A stretch of DNA of 38,313 nt, from assembly GCA_002305255.1 (NCBI GenBank), contig DBQN01000074.1, positions 31,779-70,091 on the forward strand. Direction: 5' to 3'. Numbering within the stretch: position 1 is the first letter of the stretch; the number at the start of each line of letters is the position of its first letter. The translations under genes were made by a program, and so were the position numbers. The stretch is from Firmicutes bacterium UBA1393. Lineage in GTDB: Bacteria > Bacillota > DTU025. The notes under the pieces are model-generated. The model was not told the origin of the DNA. It saw only the letters and a list, made by a program, of their open reading frames with translations, and searched no databases. Shown in pieces: positions 8,032-15,109 of this stretch.

Positions 8032-8046
8032 TTTATGGATTAGAGT
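8018..8046 (+). promoter_or_regulatory. Candidate promoter for hppA
   Basis: TTGATG (8018-8023), a 17-base spacer and TAGAGT (8041-8046). The -35 matches well and the -10 moderately. It would give a leader of roughly 35 bases before the hppA GTG. Confidence 0.45.
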
Positions 8047-8088
8047 GGATAAGTAGTCATTTCAGTCTGTGCCTAAGGGGGTCATTTC

Positions 8089-10188
8089 GTGGAGATCACC
8101 ACTCAAGGGATTCAGGTGGCTGCGATACTCATCTCAGCGCTGGCGCTGGGCGTAGCGGCGTGGCTCTACACCTGGGTCAAGTCGCAGCCTTCATCGAACC
8201 CGCGGATCGCGGAGATCGGCGAGTACATTCGTAGCGGTGCAAATACGTTCCTGCGGCGCGAGTACTCCGTTCTGGCGCGTTTCACTCTGGTAGTCGCGCT
8301 GCTCATTCTGGTGTTTCTTCCAAGGCCAATCTGGCATGGTGACATGGCCAGGAACATCTGGATGGCGGTCTCGTATGTGTTCGGTACCATCCTCTCGGCC
8401 CTGGCAGGCAAGATAGGCATTCAGGTCGCCACCATCGCCAATGTGAAGGCTGCTGAGGCGGCCAGGAAAGGCATCGAGCCGTCTTTCATGACTGCCTTCA
8501 GAGGCGGTGCCGTCATGGGTCTGGCAGTCGTCGGCACCAGCTTACTCGGTGTGGCCGCGGTGCTGATGCTCACAGGAGATGCCACGTCGGTGCTGGGGTT
8601 CAGCTTCGGCGCGAGTTCTCTGGCGCTCTTTGCTAAGGCGGGCGGAGGCATCTTCACCAAGACTGCCGACATCAGCGCCGACCTCGTAGGCAAGGTGGAG
8701 ATGGGCATGGAGGAGGACGATGCGCGGAACCCTGCTGTCATAGCGGACAACGTTGGCGATAACGTTGGCGACGTGGCCGGCATGGGCGCCGACCTGTTCG
8801 ACTCGAACGTCGCATCTACGGCTGCCGCCCTTGTCATGGCGACGTCCTTTGCGGGCGCGGCGAGCGACGCTGCCGTCAAGATGGTGTTTGCCTATGCGGG
8901 CGTCGGTCTGCTGTCGTCCATCATCGGGATTGCCACGGCCAGGATGGGGAAGGACGGCGACCCGAGCAAAGCACTGAACAGCTCCACCTACGTCACTACG
9001 GCAGTGTTCGGCGTGCTCACGGCTGCGGCCACCGCTCTATTAGGAATGGAGTGGCGCATCTGGGGTGCCACTGCCATCGGCCTCCTGGTGGGCACGATCA
9101 TCGGAATCACGTCTGATTACTTCACCAACGACGCCAAGCCGCCGGTGAGGGAAGTGGCCAAGGCCTCGGGTTCTGGTCCGGCGTTCACGATTCTGGCCGG
9201 GTTCTCGTATGCGCTTCTGAGTTCCCTGCCCGCCCTGATCGGGATAGCACTCTCCGCCATGCTGGCATATAACATCTGTGCGCCGCTGGGAGAGGGCTAT
9301 GGCATGTTCGGCATCTCCATGGCAGCCCTCGGCATGCTGTCAATCGTCGGCATGGTGATCTCAAACGACGCCTATGGACCGATCGTGGATAACTCGCGTG
9401 GGCTTGCGGAGATGGGCGGCCTCGGAGAGAAGGTCATCAGAGTCGCCGACGAGCTCGACTCCGCCGGTAACACGGTAAAGGCAGTCACCAAGGGATTCTC
9501 CATCGGCGCCGCGGGGCTTACGGTCATTGCCCTGCTGGGAGCGTTCAGAAGCGAGGTCAACACTGCTGCGGCGGAGCTAGGCCTGGTCGAAGCGGGTACA
9601 AGTCTGCTGAGCACCTTCGATATTATGGACCCGACGGTGTTCTTCGGTCTGATCGTGGGTGTGGCCGTCCCTGCAGTGTTCTCCGCCATGCTGATGCTGG
9701 GCGTAGACAGGAACGCGCAGCGCATGGTGGAGGAGATCCACAGGCAGTTCCGCACCATCGCCGGTCTTAGGGACGGCAAGCCGGGTGTGAAACCTGACTA
9801 CGACAAGTGCATCGACATAGCCACCACCGGTGCCCTCCGCGAGCTGATCCCCGCGGGCGTCGTCGCCATCTTGTCGACTGTAGCTGTGGGCATGATAGGC
9901 GGGGCCCCGGCCATCGGCGGGTTCCTTACAGGCAATATCACATCCGGACTCCTGCTCGCGCTGCTTATGTCAAATGCGGGCGGGCTCTGGGATAACGCGA
10001 AGAAGTATGTTGAGGCAGGTAACCACGGAGGCAAGGGTTCACCGGCACACAAGGCGGCCGTCGTAGGCGACACCGTAGGCGACCCGTTCAAAGACACCGC
10101 CGGCCCGTCCATCAACACTCAGATAACCGTGGTGTCACTGGTGGCTTCGTTGCTGGCAGTGATATTCATCCAGTTCTCGATTTTCTAG
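8089..10188 (+). CDS. hppA: Membrane-bound proton-translocating pyrophosphatase
   Basis: Hydrolyses cytoplasmic PPi and pumps H+ (some relatives Na+) across the membrane. The 699-residue protein has about 16 membrane helices, normal for the family. GTG 8089 follows AAGGGGG by 7 bases. The catalytic loop has ADLVGKVEMGMEEDDARNP, then VIADNVGDNVGDVAGMGADL, and a second acidic cluster near the C terminus (VVGDTVGDPFKDTAGPS). The motif GNTVKAVTKG has Lys where potassium-dependent enzymes carry Ala, so by family rules this is the K+-independent, H+-pumping type. It converges with the pilin operon over a shared hairpin. Energy-limited anaerobes use this enzyme to conserve the energy of PPi released by ligases such as the one at 4875. 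Confidence 0.95.
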   Translation: MEITTQGIQVAAILISALALGVAAWLYTWVKSQPSSNPRIAEIGEYIRSGANTFLRREYSVLARFTLVVALLILVFLPRPIWHGDMARNIWMAVSYVFGTILSALAGKIGIQVATIANVKAAEAARKGIEPSFMTAFRGGAVMGLAVVGTSLLGVAAVLMLTGDATSVLGFSFGASSLALFAKAGGGIFTKTADISADLVGKVEMGMEEDDARNPAVIADNVGDNVGDVAGMGADLFDSNVASTAAALVMATSFAGAASDAAVKMVFAYAGVGLLSSIIGIATARMGKDGDPSKALNSSTYVTTAVFGVLTAAATALLGMEWRIWGATAIGLLVGTIIGITSDYFTNDAKPPVREVAKASGSGPAFTILAGFSYALLSSLPALIGIALSAMLAYNICAPLGEGYGMFGISMAALGMLSIVGMVISNDAYGPIVDNSRGLAEMGGLGEKVIRVADELDSAGNTVKAVTKGFSIGAAGLTVIALLGAFRSEVNTAAAELGLVEAGTSLLSTFDIMDPTVFFGLIVGVAVPAVFSAMLMLGVDRNAQRMVEEIHRQFRTIAGLRDGKPGVKPDYDKCIDIATTGALRELIPAGVVAILSTVAVGMIGGAPAIGGFLTGNITSGLLLALLMSNAGGLWDNAKKYVEAGNHGGKGSPAHKAAVVGDTVGDPFKDTAGPSINTQITVVSLVASLLAVIFIQFSIF

Positions 10189-10213
10189 TGTCAACGCGGC
10201 CTCACAATAGAGA

Positions 10214-10258
10214 TTCCGCCCGCCGGCCCAGGCAAGCGCCATGAGCAGGCGGGCGGAA
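10214..10258. terminator. Bidirectional hairpin terminator between hppA and the pilin operon
   Basis: TTCCGCCCGCC (10214-10224) pairs perfectly with GGCGGGCGGAA (10248-10258) over an internal loop of 23 bases. Moderately T-rich sequence follows in both directions, as expected between converging genes. Confidence 0.6.
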
Positions 10259-10304
10259 CTGTTGTTCAACCGGGGCTCGCGGGGCGGGCCGTGCGGATCC
10301 GGGT

Positions 10305-11300
10305 CTAGCGGATCCACGCACGCTCCCAGTCGCGTGGGCCGCCTATGACTTCGGGCATCTGACCTATCTCCGGGGGCAGGTAGCGAACCTCGGTGTTCCT
10401 GCCCACCTCGAGCGTCCCGCCTACAGCTATGCTGCCATCGACCTCGGAGTTGTTCTTAAGCTTCATATCGCCTGTTACAACCAGGTTGAGCCTGCCGCCG
10501 TTGATCTCCACCGCCTCCAGGTTGTTCTTTCCGAACAAGTTCCCCATGACGATCAGCGTGACGGCGCCCCTGATGGTCAGGTTGTTCTTCTCCGTGAGGC
10601 CGGCGCCGACTGCCAGAATTCCGGGCCCGACTATCGTCAGGTTGTTCTTGGCCTCAACGTCGTCAGGTAACCACGCCCTGCCTGACGCACCTATGGTAAT
10701 AACCCGATCATTCTTGTTCCCGTTGTCGCCAGGTGCCGGCCATGAGCTGTAGTCGGATCTGTCGACTGTGGGGAATGTCATCGGGTAGTCCTCGATAATC
10801 GAATGGCCGGGCGCACTCCAGCCATCTACGCTTCCCCCTGATACGATGTCAGCACCGCGGACGACGTTGTTGCCTTCACCTATGATCCCTTTATGGGCAT
10901 ACACCCCGACTCCGTAAATCAAAGGCAGTCCGGGCATGGCAAGCAGCTTCACCGTGGAAGTCGCTTTGCCGGAGGCGGCAGTAGATGTTATGAGGTACGT
11001 GCCGTCGGCCTGTGTGTCGATGCGGCAGTTAACAGTCGGATTGTCAGAATCGAAGCCCAGATGCAGTGTGAAGGGCTGATCATAGACGATTGACGCCGAG
11101 CTCGTCTTAACGCCTTGGTAGGCAGTCTCAGCTCCCCCTTCTGCAAGCAGACGTGCCGACACCCTCTGCACTGACGACGCTTGCATGGAGTAACTGCTCG
11201 AAGTCAGCGATAGCACGCCTACACCGAGCACCGCCAGGATCACAACGGCGACAATGGTTGTGACTAGCGCCGCGCCGCGCTCCTCTCTCAGTACCCTCAT
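10305..11300 (-). CDS. Pilin-like exported protein with KNN-repeat beta-helix-like domain
   Basis: 331 residues. The N terminus (RVLREERGAALVTTIVAVVI) resembles PilX-type minor pilins, with a basic leader, a single hydrophobic helix (about residues 10-30) and then a helical QASSVQRVSARLLAEGGAE segment. The second half is built of short repeats beginning KNN at residues 218, 238, 258 and 282 (spacing 20, 20, 24), each followed by Val/Ile/Leu-Gly strands, which suggests a right-handed beta-helix like bactofilin or other polymer-forming domains. ATG 11300 is 10 bases from GGAGG; an upstream in-frame GTG (11306) is too close. It is the last gene of a leftward operon after two prepilins. Probably a minor pilus or pseudopilus component displaying the repeat domain outside the cell; function unknown. 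Confidence 0.75.
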   Translation of the reverse strand: MRVLREERGAALVTTIVAVVILAVLGVGVLSLTSSSYSMQASSVQRVSARLLAEGGAETAYQGVKTSSASIVYDQPFTLHLGFDSDNPTVNCRIDTQADGTYLITSTAASGKATSTVKLLAMPGLPLIYGVGVYAHKGIIGEGNNVVRGADIVSGGSVDGWSAPGHSIIEDYPMTFPTVDRSDYSSWPAPGDNGNKNDRVITIGASGRAWLPDDVEAKNNLTIVGPGILAVGAGLTEKNNLTIRGAVTLIVMGNLFGKNNLEAVEINGGRLNLVVTGDMKLKNNSEVDGSIAVGGTLEVGRNTEVRYLPPEIGQMPEVIGGPRDWERAWIR

Positions 11301-11319
11301 GTGCACAACACCTCCAGTG

Positions 11320-11796
11320 TCACCTTCTGAGACTGACGAGGATCGAACACTCTCTAGAAGCAGATCCGCTCTCCAGGCGTACCGACACTTGGTATGCGAA
11401 GGTGGCGCCCGACACGAACGGGACGATGCTGAAGGAGGCTACATCTGAAGTCAGCACGGTGACGTCGCTACCGAGTGTCATCAAGAGGTCGTCGCCTGAC
11501 AATGAGAACAGATAGTCGTAACCCACTCCGCTGCGAAACACCGTGACCTTCCACGCACCGCTGAGCTGCTGTTCAACGATGGAGGCATCTCGCATCCTGG
11601 AGGCGACGACCTCGACGGCCGCTCGCGCCCGGCGCGACAGGTCGGCCCTGACCGAGATGGCGCGGAAGCTGCTGTTGGCCGCCGTCATGAGTGATGAGGC
11701 GCCGGCGATGATTATCCCGACGACCACTATGACGACCATGACCTCCACCAGGGTCATGCCCTTACGGTTCTGCAAGAACTGTCGTATATGACACAC
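11320..11796 (-). CDS. Prepilin-type N-terminal methylation protein (PilW/GspJ-like)
   Basis: 158 residues from GTG 11796. A short basic leader ends NRKG, followed by MTLVEVMVVIVVVGIII, the class III prepilin signal. Cleavage by prepilin peptidase is expected after the Gly, and the conserved Glu at mature position 5 is present. The soluble part after the pilin helix has SRRARAAVEVVASRMRDAS, as in PilW/GspJ minor pilins, then beta-rich sequence. It overlaps the 3' end of the preceding prepilin gene by 35 bases, in another frame, so the two are translationally linked. A TTG (LQNRKG) slightly downstream is an alternative start. Role: minor subunit of a type IV pilus or pseudopilus; no assembly ATPase or platform gene lies in the window. 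Confidence 0.8.
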   Translation of the reverse strand: MCHIRQFLQNRKGMTLVEVMVVIVVVGIIIAGASSLMTAANSSFRAISVRADLSRRARAAVEVVASRMRDASIVEQQLSGAWKVTVFRSGVGYDYLFSLSGDDLLMTLGSDVTVLTSDVASFSIVPFVSGATFAYQVSVRLESGSASRECSILVSLRR

Positions 11797-12154
11797 TCTT
11801 CTCCGCCCCTCCCACCGTGTACGTGACTGTCGATGTAATTGTCCACATGCGGTTCGGGGTGCTGCCGGTCTGGTCCACCTCAATTGTTCGCTCGAAGCCC
11901 GGCTCCACCGTTTCGGGGTTCGTATGCGGCTCTGCTATGGAAGCTAGATCATTGGCGTTGAGCCTCGCACGCATAGTCTCAATTCCGTCACTGGCGAGAT
12001 CCGATGCAGTGCCGTTCAACTCTGCCATGTGCTGAATCCTGATGCCTGTGGAGAACATCGCGAACAGTGAGGCGAGTACGATGCCCAAGAGCACGATCGC
12101 CACCAGCGCTTCGATCAAGGTGAAACCCCTATCGTTAGTTACACAGTGCTTCAC
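11762..12154 (-). CDS. Prepilin-type N-terminal methylation protein (PilV/GspI-like)
   Basis: 130 residues. The leader MKHCVTNDRG is followed by FTLIEALVAIVLLGIVLASL, a classic prepilin signal with Gly-Phe cleavage, Glu at position 5 and a hydrophobic helix. The rest is short and beta-rich, ending VSYTTVLAEP. The GTG at 12154 lies about 9 bases after AGGTGG. It is first in a leftward three-gene operon with the prepilin at 11320-11796 and the PilX-like protein at 10305-11300; the pattern (I-like, J-like, K/X-like) matches minor-pilin priming complexes. The type IV assembly machinery must be encoded elsewhere. Confidence 0.82.
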   Translation of the reverse strand: MKHCVTNDRGFTLIEALVAIVLLGIVLASLFAMFSTGIRIQHMAELNGTASDLASDGIETMRARLNANDLASIAEPHTNPETVEPGFERTIEVDQTGSTPNRMWTITSTVTYTVGGAEKSVSYTTVLAEP

Positions 12155-12175
12155 GACATTTCACCACCTGCTTAC

Positions 12176-12206
12176 AGAATAACACAATGGCGCCAGCTGT
12201 GGACAA
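12176..12206 (-). promoter_or_regulatory. Candidate promoter of the pilin operon
   Basis: On the minus strand: TTGTCC (12206-12201) and an extended -10 TGT-TATTCT (hexamer 12181-12176). The 19-base spacer is long, so the extended -10 may carry most of the activity. It lies just upstream of the GTG at 12154. Confidence 0.35.
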
Positions 12207-12320
12207 GTAGCACCAATCGCGGGTAGGCTGCCAAGACGGCAGGAATACACGGTAGACCGAAGAATGAGACTGTAGGTGCACAGGCCCACATGTTGTCGAG
12301 TGGCCGGGCGGAGGTGGGGC

Positions 12321-13292
12321 ATGGCGGGGTGTGACGGTACGACTACAGATGTGAGACTGAGGAGTCTGGAGAAGGTATGTAACGAGCGAGGATGGACGGT
12401 ACACCCGGGAAGGCAGGTTCCGTATGGCGTACAGATGAAGGTGGCGGCAGGCGGCGAAGAGGCGTCCGTCACCCTGTACCGTACCGGGAAGGCACTGGTG
12501 CAGGGGCGGGAGGGTCCTCTCGTGGACGCGCTGCGTGAATGGTCATCTCCTGGGTGGCCCAGCCGGGCGCACAGTGCACGTGGAGCGGTTGCCGGGGCCG
12601 TCGAGTTCAAGCCCTCAGCCGAATGCCTCACCTCCGATCTTGCGGGTCAGGCCAGGATAGGTATGGATGAGTCGGGAAAGGGTGACTACTTCGGTCCGCT
12701 GGTGACTGCGGCGGTATACGTCGACGCGGCTGCAGAGGTTCGTCTGGCCGACATGGGCGTGGCCGATAGCAAGCGCCTTACCGACAATACGATCATGGCT
12801 CTGTGCCCGCGGATACTGGAGCTTTGTCCCGCCAACGTGGTGATCGTTCAGCCAGACGGCTACAATTCCATGTACGCGACTTTCGGCAATCTCAACCGAA
12901 TGCTTGCCGCTGTTCATGCCGAGTGTCTTGAGGGCCTCCTCAAGACCGTAGCCTGCGACACTGCCATCGCCGACCAATTCGCAGCTGCGACCGTACTCAC
13001 CACGGCCTTGCGCGAGCGAGGTTGCCGCATCCGGCTGGTGCAGAGGCACAGGGCCGAGTCTGACATGGCCGTTGCGGCGGCGTCGGTCATTGCGCGGCGA
13101 GAGTTCGTGCGAGCCATGGATGAGCTTTCGGCGTCCGCCGGCATCGTGCTGCCCAAAGGCTCGTCTGACCCGGCGGTGATCGCCACTGCTGCGACTATCC
13201 TGCGGCGAGGCGGTAGGGGAGAACTGGCCAGATACGCCAAGCTGCACTTCGCGATAACCGAGAAAGCGTTTCCAGGAGGTGACAGCGATTGA
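12321..13292 (+). CDS. rnhC: Ribonuclease HIII
   Basis: Cleaves RNA in RNA-DNA hybrids. The 323-residue protein has the two-domain plan of RNase HIII: an N-terminal substrate-binding (TBP-like) domain of about 100 residues and a catalytic RNase H fold. Catalytic acids are D116 and E117 in GMDESGKGDYFGPL, the D in GVADSKRLTD and the D in AESDMAVAAASVIAR. The SGKGDYFGPL form, with Lys in place of the Gly or Glu of HII enzymes, is typical of HIII. ATG 12321 lies 6 bases after GGAGGTG. RNase HIII occurs mainly in Firmicutes and a few thermophiles, which supports the host assignment. The stop overlaps the next gene by 4 bases. Confidence 0.93.
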   Translation: MAGCDGTTTDVRLRSLEKVCNERGWTVHPGRQVPYGVQMKVAAGGEEASVTLYRTGKALVQGREGPLVDALREWSSPGWPSRAHSARGAVAGAVEFKPSAECLTSDLAGQARIGMDESGKGDYFGPLVTAAVYVDAAAEVRLADMGVADSKRLTDNTIMALCPRILELCPANVVIVQPDGYNSMYATFGNLNRMLAAVHAECLEGLLKTVACDTAIADQFAAATVLTTALRERGCRIRLVQRHRAESDMAVAAASVIARREFVRAMDELSASAGIVLPKGSSDPAVIATAATILRRGGRGELARYAKLHFAITEKAFPGGDSD

Positions 13293-13771
13293 AGCATTCC
13301 AGAAGCACGCTCGCAGGCGTGGTCTTGCTCGTGTTCGGAGCACTCCTACTCATCGATAGGCTCACAGGTATATCGCTGTTCGGCACGTTGTTCCTGCTCG
13401 CAGTGGGGCTGGGCCTGATCGCAACGGGCGTGGTCAACCGCATGCCCGGCCTGACCATTCCGGGAGGTATCGTGGCCGGAGTAGGCCTGGGTGTGTTCGC
13501 TGTCCAGCTCGCTGCCGTGCCGGCGGTGGGCCGAGGAGGCCTGTTCCTCGTGTGCCTCGCTCTGGGCTGGCTATCGATCGTGCCTGCCTCCAGAGCAGCT
13601 GGCGAGGCCCAGACATGGGCTTACATCCCCGCATTCATTCTCGGCCTGATAGGCGCTGCACTGCTCGCGTCGGCGTCGGTGCCTCGCATCATCAACGTTG
13701 TGGTCAGATGGTGGCCGCTGGCGCTGATAATCGTGGGCGCCATGGCCTTGAGGCCCCGCAAGGGTGGCTGA
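13289..13771 (+). CDS. Small multi-pass membrane protein (LiaI/LiaF-TM or DUF5668-like)
   Basis: 160 residues, about five membrane helices separated by very short loops. It begins STLAGVVLLVFGALLLIDRL and ends with a WWPLALIIVGAMAL helix and a basic RPRKGG tail; the WPL-x-LIxxG pattern is typical of LiaI/LiaF-like transmembrane regions seen in cell-envelope stress proteins. TTG 13289 is 8 bases after AGGAGGT and overlaps the rnhC stop (TTGA), so it is coupled to rnhC. There is no soluble domain or catalytic motif, so function is unknown; the family resemblance is weak. Confidence 0.6.
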   Translation: MKHSRSTLAGVVLLVFGALLLIDRLTGISLFGTLFLLAVGLGLIATGVVNRMPGLTIPGGIVAGVGLGVFAVQLAAVPAVGRGGLFLVCLALGWLSIVPASRAAGEAQTWAYIPAFILGLIGAALLASASVPRIINVVVRWWPLALIIVGAMALRPRKGG

Positions 13772-13871
13772 CCACTGCGCTGAGCGCGGTGCACCCGCGA
13801 ATGAAAGGGCAGGTAGAGCCCGGCACGTCGTTTCAGGACTCGGCGATTCGACTGGAGGTTAAGATCTACTA

Positions 13872-15053
13872 ATGAAGGCAAGACAGATCGTTGATGGCAT
13901 ATACTGGATGGGCTCAGTCGATTGGGACAGGCGGTTGTTCGATTCGCTGATACCTCTGCCCGACGGTACCAGCTACAACGCCTACCTGGTAAGGGGTTCG
14001 CGCGCAACGGCGCTCTTAGACGCCGTCGACCCGGCGAAGACGCATGAGCTCATGGAGCAACTGGCCGACATAGAGCGGATCGACTACATAATCGCGCACC
14101 ATGCAGAGCAAGACCACTCCGGGGCGTTACCCGATGTGCTCGACCGGTTCCCCGACGCAGAGGTTGTGTGCACGCCCAAGTGCGGGCAGATGCTGTGCGA
14201 GCTGCTGCCGGTGCCACCGAACCGCATCAAGACAGTAGCAGACGGTGACACGCTCGACCTTGGCGGACGCACGTTGCGTTTCGTTCACGCCCCATGGGTG
14301 CACTGGCCCGAGACCATGTTCACCTACGCCGAGGAGGACGGAATCCTGTTCAGCTGCGACTTTCTCGGATCGCACATCGCCTCGAGTGAGCTCACGGCGC
14401 TCGGCACCGCCGACGATCTGGCTGCGGCCAAGCGCTACTATGCAGAGATCATGATGCCGTTCGCGGTCCATGTCGTGAAGCACCTCGACAGGCTAGAGGG
14501 CCTGAACATCCGCATGGTGTGCCCGAGTCATGGCAAGGTGTGGGCCGACCCTAAGGTCATCACATCAGCCTACAGGCAATGGAGTTCGGGACGTCTGGCC
14601 AATAAGGTGTGTCTGCCCTTCGTGAGCATGCACGGAAGCACCGAGGTCATGGTGGACGCTCTAGTCGATGGCCTCATCAGACGTCGAGTCGAGGTGGAGC
14701 GCTTCGAGCTCACAGGCACCGATCTGGGAAGGATCGCGATGTCGCTGGTGGACTCGGCTACCATAGTCATGGCGACCCCAACGGTGCTGGGTGGCGTACA
14801 TCCCGTGTTAGCCAGCGTTGCGTTCGTGGCCAACGCCCTTAGGCCGCGCGCTCAGTTTGTGTCGGTGATGACAAGCTATGGCTGGGCAGGACGAGCAGTA
14901 GAGCAGCTTGCGGCCCTCACGGGCAACCTCAAGGCAAAGTTGATCGAGCCGGTGACCGTCAAGGGATTCCCGGGGCCTCGCGACCTCGAGACCATCGACG
15001 GCCTGGCAGAGAAGATCGCCCAGGCCCACGCAGAGGCGGGCCTGAGCGAGTAG
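13872..15053 (+). CDS. fprA: Flavodiiron protein (FprA-type O2/NO reductase)
   Basis: Reduces O2 to water and/or NO to N2O in the cytoplasm of anaerobes, protecting oxygen-sensitive enzymes. The N-terminal metallo-beta-lactamase-like domain (about residues 1-245) carries a full di-iron set: H77, E79 and D81 in HHAEQDHSG, H144 in WVHWPETM, D163 in FSCDFLGSH and H220 in CPSHGK. The C-terminal flavodoxin domain (about 250-390) has an FMN-binding loop SMHGSTEVM and TPTVLGGVHP. No rubredoxin or flavin-reductase extension is fused, so an external rubredoxin donor is expected. ATG 13872 lies 11 bases after GGAGGTT. It converges with pckA. Confidence 0.93.
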   Translation: MKARQIVDGIYWMGSVDWDRRLFDSLIPLPDGTSYNAYLVRGSRATALLDAVDPAKTHELMEQLADIERIDYIIAHHAEQDHSGALPDVLDRFPDAEVVCTPKCGQMLCELLPVPPNRIKTVADGDTLDLGGRTLRFVHAPWVHWPETMFTYAEEDGILFSCDFLGSHIASSELTALGTADDLAAAKRYYAEIMMPFAVHVVKHLDRLEGLNIRMVCPSHGKVWADPKVITSAYRQWSSGRLANKVCLPFVSMHGSTEVMVDALVDGLIRRRVEVERFELTGTDLGRIAMSLVDSATIVMATPTVLGGVHPVLASVAFVANALRPRAQFVSVMTSYGWAGRAVEQLAALTGNLKAKLIEPVTVKGFPGPRDLETIDGLAEKIAQAHAEAGLSE

Positions 15054-15081
15054 ATGTAGATGCTGGAACTATAGTGATCCG

Positions 15082-15109
15082 GGGCCGGTTGCGATTACGC
15101 GATCGGCCC
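15082..15109. terminator. Candidate hairpin between fprA and pckA 3' ends
   Basis: GGGCCG (15082-15087) pairs with CGGCCC (15104-15109); the loop contains the pckA stop codon region, and GCGTTTCTG follows on the plus strand. A weak terminator for fprA, lying partly inside the pckA 3' end. Confidence 0.35.

Noticed and set aside
10441..10650. Regular GTTGTTCTT repeats that could suggest a CRISPR or regulatory repeat array
   Set aside because: They are in frame with KNN codons of a protein, the units are only 9-12 bases, and spacing follows protein rungs (60, 60, 72).
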